A DNA stretch of 5,231 bases, from NCBI GenBank assembly GCA_964644705.1, contig CAZXYF010000216.1:1-5231 (forward strand), written 5' to 3'. This DNA comes from CAZXYF01 sp964644705. GTDB lineage: Bacteria > Planctomycetota > Brocadiia > SM23-32. Both the position numbers and the translations under genes were made by a program. Below the pieces are notes generated by a model that searched no databases, was not told the origin of the DNA, and saw only the letters and a program-made list of their open reading frames with translations. This document shows positions 1-4,564 of this stretch, in pieces. Each line of letters begins with the position of its first letter. Position 1 is the stretch's first letter.

Positions 1-78
1 GAGTTATGCAGAATACTGATTACGGCATCCATGTTTCCGGATCAGGAGTTCTGGGCCTATGGCCGGCAATACGTATAG
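1..78 (+). CDS. Possible C-terminal tail of an upstream gene (partial)
   Basis: The frame starting at base 1 is open to a TAG at 76-78 and would give a 25-residue tail that includes FPDQEFWAYGRQYV, an ordinary-looking aromatic protein end. The stop is followed at once by two perfect hairpins (78-94 and 96-111), as might be expected just past a gene. Against it, the segment is too short for family recognition. Another frame (from base 3) is also open, to position 134, but it runs straight through the hairpins. No function can be assigned. Confidence 0.2.
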   Translation, partial: ELCRILITASMFPDQEFWAYGRQYV

Positions 79-111
79 CAGGCATCCTGCCTGCATTGGC
101 CGACAGGCCAA
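78..111. repeat. Two adjacent perfect hairpins
   Basis: The first stem is GCAGGC (78-83) with GCCTGC (89-94) around a 5-base loop. The second is TTGGCC (96-101) with GGCCAA (106-111) around the tetraloop GACA. They are one base apart. No T-run follows on the + strand, where the next bases are a G-run near 115-120, so this is not a classical intrinsic terminator. Back-to-back palindromes like this are typical of dispersed intergenic repeat elements, but a genome-wide copy number cannot be seen here. Confidence 0.5.
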
Positions 112-185
112 GATGGGGGGCCGCCGGGGTTTAAGCGAACGGACGACTGACCCCCGACGATGGACGATATGGTTCCACTGACGCA

Positions 186-210
186 GCGGGCGGAACAACT
201 CGGGGCCCGC
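186..210. repeat. GC-rich hairpin
   Basis: GCGGGC (186-191) is the exact reverse complement of GCCCGC (205-210), with a 13-base loop. It belongs to the hairpin-dense block spanning about 78-324. On its own it is a modest signal. Confidence 0.35.
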
Positions 211-228
211 GCGGAGTCAATCGCAGTC

Positions 229-270
229 GTAATCGTCGTCGGCCGTTTGTCGTTGTTCGACGACGATTAC
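229..270. repeat. 13-bp perfect inverted repeat of GTC/GAC triplet character
   Basis: GTAATCGTCGTCG (229-241) is the exact reverse complement of CGACGACGATTAC (258-270), with a 16-base loop. The arms are biased to the triplets GTC and GAC, and the bias continues past the right arm (AACGACGATC, 271-280). An outer pair, ACGATATG (164-171) and CATATCGT (280-287), brackets this stem. Read as protein the segment alternates runs of V and I with runs of D, so the open frame across 160-417 is probably a by-product of the repeat and not a gene. Confidence 0.55.
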
Positions 271-297
271 AACGACGATCATATCGTTGCCTCGCAC

Positions 298-324
298 CAG
301 TGCCCACCCACGTCGTGGGCATTG
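298..324. repeat. Hairpin with 7-bp perfect core
   Basis: TGCCCAC (301-307) pairs exactly with GTGGGCA (315-321) around a 7-base loop. The stem extends outwards through one G.T wobble and two further pairs to 298 and 324. It is the last of the strong stems in the left block. No T-run follows, so it is not a clear terminator. Confidence 0.45.
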
Positions 325-446
325 AGACTGCAGCCCGAACTTTCACAAACCTCAAGCGTTATTATTCTAACAACTGTCCAAACAACCGGTAATCGCACAT
401 TGCAGGGTAGATTGTGAACCACAGGGTGCATGCGACGTTTCCTGCA

Positions 447-456
447 AAACCGGTTT
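447..456. promoter_or_regulatory. Perfect 10-bp palindrome, possible operator
   Basis: AAACCGGTTT is fully self-complementary. Its short, even-length symmetry without a loop fits a dimeric protein-binding site better than an RNA hairpin. It lies about 75 bases before the putative promoter. No regulator gene is visible in the window, so the role is inferred only. Confidence 0.2.
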
Positions 457-520
457 GATCTGCGACCGAGCCGTCAGCACGCAATCTGTAAGAACAGCTT
501 ATTTTCTTGTCGTCTTAGTT

Positions 521-558
521 CCTGTACAGGTTGCGTGTGCAATAACACCCAGTATACT
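521..558 (+). promoter_or_regulatory. Candidate promoter with flanking palindrome for the HEPN operon
   Basis: TTGCGT (531-536) and TATACT (553-558) are separated by 16 bases. The -10 matches the sigma-70 consensus at five of six positions, and the -35 at three. The 10-bp palindrome CCTGTACAGG (521-530) abuts the -35, and the -10 sits inside the 8-bp palindrome AGTATACT (551-558), an arrangement that would suit a repressor. Transcription would begin near 565, leaving a leader of about 160 bases before the HEPN start codon. Sigma-factor preferences of the host are unknown. Confidence 0.3.
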
Positions 559-599
559 GAATATGTGTGCAAAGACTTCCGGTGTTTTTTCTGAATCAG

Positions 600-713
600 A
601 TGATAAGCTTTTGCTGGGAAAAAGGAAGAGACAAGGGGTTGACAAAGGTAACGACGAAAATTTCTGCTATGGATGATGTGGGTGGATCTTACGAAGATAA
701 ATTTCTTGGGTGA
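600..713 (+). CDS. Possible 37-residue leader peptide
   Basis: An ATG at 600 opens a 37-codon frame ending with TGA at 711-713, 12 bases before the HEPN start. Its C-terminal part reads MDDVGGSYEDKFLG, acidic and of plausible composition. The ATG has no Shine-Dalgarno sequence. A purine-rich run (AAAGGAAGAG, 621-630) could serve an internal TTG at 639, giving a 24-residue peptide, or the ATG at 669, although its spacing to the latter is long. No family is recognised. It could be a translated leader coupled to the HEPN gene, or chance. Confidence 0.2.
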   Translation: MISFCWEKGRDKGLTKVTTKISAMDDVGGSYEDKFLG

Positions 714-725
714 TAACGGATTCCG

Positions 726-1145
726 ATGGTTGACTATTCGAAATTCAAAAAGTCCTTGAAGAATTTGGAACTGCAGTACGACAATTACCGTTTTAGTTTT
801 GATCGGGATGAGTTGACGGAGTTAGACAGGGAGGCCCTTGCTGAATCGGTAATTCAGCGGTTTGAAACCTGTTATGATGTGCTGTGGAAACACCTCAAAC
901 GCTATTTAGTGGAAGAACTTGGACTTGCGGACGTTCCCAACAGCCCAAAACCGGTGTTTCGTCTCGCCGGAGAAAATTTTTTGCTGCCGGGACCTGTCAA
1001 ACACTGGATTGAATATGCTTCGGTGCGAATTGGCACCGCCCATGATTACAGCGGGGAAAAAGCTGCCAGGTGCCTCGATGTTGTGCCTCGTTTTATTGAA
1101 GAAGCCACAGAATTATTTCAGACGCTGACGGGTGAAGAATGGTAA
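726..1145 (+). CDS. HEPN-domain protein, HI0074-like NTase partner (putative toxin)
   Basis: This 139-residue protein is the usual length for the HI0074-like 'nucleotidyltransferase substrate binding' family, an all-helical HEPN fold. The helix IQRFETCYDVLWKHLKRYL (43-61) is the family hallmark. The segment VRIGTAHDY (100-108) contains the HEPN motif R-X4-H-X-Y: R101, H106 and Y108. In the related HepT/MntA systems R and H form the RNase site, and the tyrosine is AMPylated by the MNT partner to silence the toxin. Toxicity is well shown for the HepT (DUF86) branch and less so for the HI0074 branch, so the toxin role here is inferred. The stop overlaps the MNT start by 7 bases. No good Shine-Dalgarno precedes ATG 726. 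Base composition is AT-richer than the downstream metabolic genes, which fits a mobile module. Confidence 0.88.
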   Translation: MVDYSKFKKSLKNLELQYDNYRFSFDRDELTELDREALAESVIQRFETCYDVLWKHLKRYLVEELGLADVPNSPKPVFRLAGENFLLPGPVKHWIEYASVRIGTAHDYSGEKAARCLDVVPRFIEEATELFQTLTGEEW

Positions 1146-1447
1146 ACGAAGGCTCAGTTGAACTAGCCGATGACGACAGGGAGGAGTTGCTCGCTCTGCT
1201 GAAGCGGTTTCTGCCAGGGGCTGAAGTTTGGATTTTTGGCTCGCGTGTGAAGGGCACATGCCGCGCGGTGTCCGATCTGGATCTGGTCGTTTTTGCGGAA
1301 GAGGATTCCATCGTCGCAGTGGAAGAGTTGCGGGAAGCACTGCAAAATAGCAATCTGCCGTTTCGGGTGGATCTGCACGTGTGGAATGAGCTGCCCGAGG
1401 AGTATCAGGAGAACATTCGAGAACAGGAAACCGTGAGAATATGTTAG
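1139..1447 (+). CDS. MNT-family minimal nucleotidyltransferase (putative antitoxin/AMPylase)
   Basis: At 102 residues this has the normal size of a minimal nucleotidyltransferase of the polymerase-beta superfamily, like HI0073. The signature G-S-X10-D-X-D is exact: G34 S35, then D46 and D48 in SDLDLVVF. The third metal-binding carboxylate is probably D78 in PFRVDLHVW (74-82). All catalytic residues are therefore present. In HEPN/MNT systems this enzyme transfers AMP from ATP to the tyrosine of the HEPN partner, here likely Y108 of the gene just upstream. Its ATG lies inside the last codons of the HEPN gene (ATGGTAA), with GGTGA (1131-1135) as a short ribosome-binding match, so the two are probably translationally coupled. 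Its own stop overlaps the sialidase start. Antitoxin function is inferred from partner and motif. Confidence 0.9.
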   Translation: MVNEGSVELADDDREELLALLKRFLPGAEVWIFGSRVKGTCRAVSDLDLVVFAEEDSIVAVEELREALQNSNLPFRVDLHVWNELPEEYQENIREQETVRIC

Positions 1448-2577
1448 ATGAGGAAGAGGATGAGAAGGTCATAGTACCCGAGACGGATGCCTATCTGAAA
1501 TCACCGGAGGTTATTCATGACCCGGGTGCGGAATACGACGCGGATCGGCGACAGTTCCAGGGTATATCGAGTCTGGCCTGCGGTGGAGATGGTCGGGTCT
1601 GGGCGGTTTGGTATGGAGGGAAGACTCCCGGCGAGGACAGAAACAATTACGTCATTCTCGCCATGAGCGAGGACGGGGGGCAGACGTGGTCCGATGAATG
1701 CCTGATCGTCGATCCCGGTCGAGAGGGGCCGGTGCGGGCGTTTGACCCGGAGATATGGCAGGCACCGGATGGCAATCTGTGGATGTTCTGGGCCCAGGGC
1801 GTTGAAGATCACGGTAAAATCGGCCCCTCCGGCGTCTGGGCGATGACGACGCGGGAGACCGACGGCACCGCTGGCATCTGGTCGGAGCCCCGACGGCTCT
1901 GCGATGGCGTGATGATGTGCAAACCCATCGTCCTCTCCAATGGCGATTGGGCGCTGCCGGTCTCGCTGTGGCACAAACGGGAGGCCGGGAGTGCGGCCAT
2001 GTTCGTATCCACCGATCAGGGGGAGACGTTTCGCCAGCGCGGGGCGTGTGACGTTCCGCCCGACGTCCGCGACCATGATGAACACATGATCGTTGAGCGA
2101 ACCGATGGAACGCTGTGGATGCTGGTCCGGACGAAATACGGGATCGGGGAAAGCGTTTCAAAAGACGGTGGACGAAACTGGAGTGAGCTGAGTCCATCGG
2201 GGATTCCCCACGTGGTCAGCCGGTTCTTCATACGACGTCTCAGTTCGGGCCGTCTGCTGCTGGTGCGGCATGACCCCGAGAACGGCGATTTTGCCGATAT
2301 GAACGATGAATCACGGGGGACCCGATCGCACCTGAAAGCCTATCTCTCGGACGACGACGGGCGGAGCTGGTGGGGGGGACTTCTGCTGGACAAGCGGGAG
2401 GGAGTGTCATACCCCGATGGGGATCAAAACGAAGACGGGAGAATATACATCACATACGATTACGAGCGCACGGGGGCGATGCAGATACTCGGGGTCGCGT
2501 TCAGTGAAAAAGACATTGTCGCCACGGAGTCGGGGGAGGAAAAGCAGCCGGCGACATTCCGTATCAGTCCGGCATAA
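1441..2577 (+). CDS. Sialidase-family (BNR repeat) protein, cytoplasmic
   Basis: This 378-residue protein has a six-bladed propeller pattern with four Asp-boxes: SEDGGQTW (76-83), STDQGETF (190-197, with F in place of the usual W), SKDGGRNW (240-247) and SDDDGRSW (303-310). Features of the BNR_2/GH33-like family include RRQFQGISSL (36-45), FDPEIWQAPDG (101-111), DEHMIVERTDG near 213-223 followed by LWMLVRT, SRFFIRR (260-266) and SYPDGDQNEDGRIYITYDYER (323-343). Candidate catalytic residues are R37, D102, E214, R230, R261 and a tyrosine in 324-341. These are guesses from family likeness. There is no signal peptide; the start is a short acidic stretch (LDEEEDEK). ATG 1441 is the only in-frame ATG before residue 75 and overlaps the MNT stop by 7 bases. 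Exo-sialidase activity is uncertain, since many such proteins are uncharacterised glycosidases. Confidence 0.85.
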   Translation: MLDEEEDEKVIVPETDAYLKSPEVIHDPGAEYDADRRQFQGISSLACGGDGRVWAVWYGGKTPGEDRNNYVILAMSEDGGQTWSDECLIVDPGREGPVRAFDPEIWQAPDGNLWMFWAQGVEDHGKIGPSGVWAMTTRETDGTAGIWSEPRRLCDGVMMCKPIVLSNGDWALPVSLWHKREAGSAAMFVSTDQGETFRQRGACDVPPDVRDHDEHMIVERTDGTLWMLVRTKYGIGESVSKDGGRNWSELSPSGIPHVVSRFFIRRLSSGRLLLVRHDPENGDFADMNDESRGTRSHLKAYLSDDDGRSWWGGLLLDKREGVSYPDGDQNEDGRIYITYDYERTGAMQILGVAFSEKDIVATESGEEKQPATFRISPA

Positions 2578-2912
2578 CACGGAGTTTTCCTGAAAAATCA
2601 GCTTTACCCGACTGTTGTACTTGCACGTAATATATCACGCGGTATAATCCCTGCCAGTCAAGGTCGATAAACTGTGCAAAGCGCGTTTTGTGTGGTTTCG
2701 ATACGCTGTGACTCAGGCGAGAATTACGTAGCACTGAGCGAAGACCTGCAGATTATTCTCTTCCCGTGCAGGGTCGGAGGAGCCATACCGGCCCGGATCG
2801 GTACTGCCGGAGAAAGACAAAAACTTGGAAACTACAGCTTCGGTGGCTGTTCAACCCTTGAGAACCGCGAAATGCAGCCGGGGAACAATTTAGAAACGGA
2901 TCGCGACCGATT
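2578..2912. other. Intergenic region and long leader of the sulfatase gene
   Basis: No gene is supported in these 335 bases. A frame from a GTG at 2674 to 2916 is open and overlaps the sulfatase start by the bases ATGA, but the protein looks random and there is no ribosome binding site before the GTG. A promoter candidate lies at 2621-2648. Weak stems occur, such as TACCG (2788-2792) with CGGTA (2801-2805). None has a following T-run, so no terminator for the sialidase gene is evident. The final 20 bases before ATG 2913 show no clear Shine-Dalgarno. Confidence 0.45.
2621..2648 (+). promoter_or_regulatory. Candidate sigma-70-like promoter for the sulfatase gene
   Basis: TTGCAC (2621-2626) is followed after 16 bases by a perfect TATAAT (2643-2648). 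The -35 matches consensus only in TTG. The local sequence is the most AT-rich in the gap, which favours a promoter. Transcription would start near 2655 and leave an untranslated leader of about 255 bases before the sulfatase ATG. It would also serve the oxidoreductase gene if there is read-through. Confidence 0.4.
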
Positions 2913-4376
2913 ATGAGTGAGAAACCAAATATCCTGTGGATCACAACGGATCAGCAGCGCTACGATACGATTGGCGCGCTCGGCAATCCCCACATCAACA
3001 CGCCGAACCTCGACCGATTGTGCGAGGAGGGCGTGGCGTTCACTCGCGCGCACTGCCAGTGTCCCATCTGCACGCCCAGCCGTGCCAGTTTCCTCACGGG
3101 ATTGTACCCCAGCACGGTCCACGTCAACATCAACGGTAACGTCCGTTTCCCTGAGAATGACCGCGTTAAGCTGGTCACCCGGCGCCTGGCGGACGCTGGA
3201 TACGATTGTGGTTTGTCGGGAAAACTGCACATCGCCGCGGCGTGGAATGGGGTGGAGGAACGGACGAACGACGGATACCGGCGTTTCTGGTACAGCCACG
3301 GCCCACTGCAGGGATATGGTCACGGGAACCAGTATATGAAGTGGGTCCAGCAACAGGGCATGTTCGATGAAGTTTTCGAGGAGCGGCCAGTTCGAGGTCC
3401 TCGCAAACCCGGCGGAGTGGCCACGAAACGGTATGCTTACCGGGACGACGTTCCGGCGAAATATCATCAGACGACGTGGTGTGCCAATCGGGCGATCGAT
3501 TTCATGCATGAAGATCGGGATGGGCCGTGGCTGATGAGCGTCAACATTTTTGATCCCCACCCGCCGTTCGATGCTCCGGAAAGTTACGCTAACCGGTATG
3601 ATCCGGATGAGTTGCCCGAACCGTTGTTCCAGGAGTCGGATCTGGAAAATCAGGACAAATTGCGCTCCCACTTTTTTCAGAATGTTTCGGGAAAACCGGG
3701 GGAAACCCAGCAACAACAGAAGGCGTCGTATTACGGCATGGTGGAGCTGGTGGACGAGAACGTGGGCCGGATGCTGGACGAACTGGAGAAAACCGGTCAA
3801 CGCCAGAACACGATCGTCATATTCACCTCCGATCACGGCGAGATGCTGGGCGATCACGGACTCACCGCCAAAGGTTGCCGGTTCTACGAGGGCTTGGTGC
3901 GCGTGCCGCTGATTGTCAGCTGGCCGGAACAATTCCGTGGGGGCGCGCGTTCAAACGCCCTGGTGGAATTGAACGATCTGGCCCCGACGCTGGCGGATGT
4001 GGCCGGGATTGATCTGTCATGGACTCATGGTGAGTCACTGCTGCCGGTTCTCGACGGCGCGGAGCCGGATATGCAGCCGCACGACTACGTGCGTTCGGAA
4101 TTTTACGACACCCTGAACATGGAAGCCCCCGACGGCGATCCGGCGAATCACGACCCGAGCTACGCCACGATGTACCGGACCGAGCGCTGGAAACTGGTGG
4201 TGTATCATGGAAACGAGTACGGCGAACTTTACGACATGAAGAGCGATCCCGATGAATTCAACAACCTGTGGGAGGATCCGGCCGCGCAGGACATCAAAAA
4301 CGAGCTGATCAAACGCAGTTTCGACGCCAGCATCACCATCACCGATCCCGGACCGGAGAGGATTGGGCGGTATTGA
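2913..4376 (+). CDS. Type I (formylglycine-dependent) sulfatase
   Basis: This complete 487-residue alkaline-phosphatase-fold sulfatase hydrolyses sulfate esters, probably on carbohydrates. The signature C-T-P-S-R (53-57) supplies C53, which FGE-type maturation would convert to formylglycine, followed by ASFLTGLYP. Metal and active-site residues are D13 and Q14 in TTDQQRYD, K104 and H106 in GKLH, H216 in FDPHPP (213-218), D307 and H308 in TSDHGE, and K320. All key positions are present. The C-terminal part (RTERWKLVVYHG, ELYDMKSDPDEFNNLW) is the standard sulfatase C-terminal subdomain. There is no signal peptide: NILWITTDQQ begins at residue 6, so the enzyme is predicted to be cytoplasmic. C48, C50 and C53 form a small cysteine cluster. 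Exact substrate is unknown; phosphonate monoester hydrolase-like activity is a less likely alternative. No strong Shine-Dalgarno precedes the start, which is fixed by homology to the family N-terminus. Confidence 0.95.
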   Translation: MSEKPNILWITTDQQRYDTIGALGNPHINTPNLDRLCEEGVAFTRAHCQCPICTPSRASFLTGLYPSTVHVNINGNVRFPENDRVKLVTRRLADAGYDCGLSGKLHIAAAWNGVEERTNDGYRRFWYSHGPLQGYGHGNQYMKWVQQQGMFDEVFEERPVRGPRKPGGVATKRYAYRDDVPAKYHQTTWCANRAIDFMHEDRDGPWLMSVNIFDPHPPFDAPESYANRYDPDELPEPLFQESDLENQDKLRSHFFQNVSGKPGETQQQQKASYYGMVELVDENVGRMLDELEKTGQRQNTIVIFTSDHGEMLGDHGLTAKGCRFYEGLVRVPLIVSWPEQFRGGARSNALVELNDLAPTLADVAGIDLSWTHGESLLPVLDGAEPDMQPHDYVRSEFYDTLNMEAPDGDPANHDPSYATMYRTERWKLVVYHGNEYGELYDMKSDPDEFNNLWEDPAAQDIKNELIKRSFDASITITDPGPERIGRY

Positions 4377-4435
4377 AACGGAGGTGTGGATCCTGCAGAA
4401 GTTGTCACGATTTTGAGACGAAGCGCTTTTTCCCC

Positions 4436-4449
4436 GGCCTTACAAGGCC
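4436..4449. repeat. GGCC-core hairpin downstream of the sulfatase gene
   Basis: GGCCTT (4436-4441) and AAGGCC (4444-4449) form a perfect palindrome, with a realistic stem GGCCT/AGGCC around the loop TACA. A T-run (4427-4431) lies before the stem, not after it, so it would not terminate + strand transcription. It is 60 bases past the sulfatase stop. Its GGCC core resembles the hairpin at 96-111. Confidence 0.35.
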
Positions 4450-4469
4450 AGGCGCCGACCGAGTTGTGC

Positions 4470-4544
4470 GTCCACCCCGTCCACCCGGTCCACAGGGTCC
4501 AGCAGACGGTGGTGGACAAAGTGGACAATGTGGACCCTGTGGAC
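4470..4544. repeat. Mirror-arranged 9-base repeat: 4 x GTCCACNNN then 4 x GTGGACNNN
   Basis: Units begin at exact 9-base steps: 4470, 4479, 4488 and 4497 (GTCCAC, the last GTCCAG), then 4512, 4521, 4530 and 4539 (GTGGAC). The second set is the reverse complement of the first, so the whole is a symmetric inverted array. The best stem is GTCCACAGGGTCCA (4488-4501) with TGGACCCTGTGGAC (4531-4544), 14 bp perfect with a 29-base loop. It ends 20 bases before the oxidoreductase start codon and no T-run follows. In the mRNA it would form a strong, slippable stem; as DNA it could be a protein-binding array or a dispersed repeat. Function unknown. Confidence 0.8.
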
Positions 4545-4552
4545 TTGACTAA

Positions 4553-4557
4553 AAGGA
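4553..4557 (+). promoter_or_regulatory. Ribosome binding site of the oxidoreductase gene
   Basis: AAGGA ends 7 bases before ATG 4565, a good Shine-Dalgarno match at good spacing. It is the clearest such site in the window and fixes the start of the gene. It lies 8 bases after the repeat array, so the stem could influence access to it. Confidence 0.65.
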
Positions 4558-4564
4558 CACCAAC

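Larger units (their letters stand above)
325..725. other. Gene-poor, AT-richer region upstream of the HEPN gene
   Basis: No convincing gene is visible here. A frame open across 455-676 starts only at a TTG, has no ribosome binding site, and gives a protein with no familiar pattern. The stretch contains three perfect palindromes (447-456, 521-530, 551-558), a possible promoter near 531-558, and a 37-codon frame at 600-713. A consensus-like TTGACA occurs at 639-644 but has no good -10 at normal spacing. It probably contains the control region of the HEPN/MNT/sialidase operon. Confidence 0.4.

Noticed and set aside
160..417. Open + strand frame of 85 codons
   Set aside because: It runs through three of the hairpins, its V/I-rich and D-rich runs are dictated by the inverted repeat, and there is no ribosome binding site or family resemblance.
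639..670. Consensus -35 TTGACA at 639-644
   Set aside because: No acceptable -10 at 16-18 bases. The nearest candidate, TGCTAT at 665-670, is 20 bases away and matches only half the consensus.
455..676. Open + strand frame of 73 codons
   Set aside because: It starts only at a TTG inside a palindrome, has no Shine-Dalgarno, and its sequence looks random. The hydrophobic stretch near residues 16-30 is not enough to call a signal peptide.
2674..2916. 80-codon frame overlapping the sulfatase start by ATGA
   Set aside because: The overlap geometry is attractive, but the GTG start has no ribosome binding site and the protein has no recognisable pattern; it most likely reflects an untranslated leader.
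2832..3932. Long minus-strand open frame of 366 codons
   Set aside because: It is the antisense shadow of the sulfatase gene, whose motifs and length are complete on the + strand.
4436..4449. Intrinsic terminator after the sulfatase gene
   Set aside because: The T-run precedes the stem on the + strand and nothing T-rich follows it.
4512..4544. GTGGAC units as a cluster of DnaA boxes
   Set aside because: GTGGACAA resembles the TGTGGATAA box but differs at a key position in every unit, and no replication genes or AT-rich unwinding region are present.
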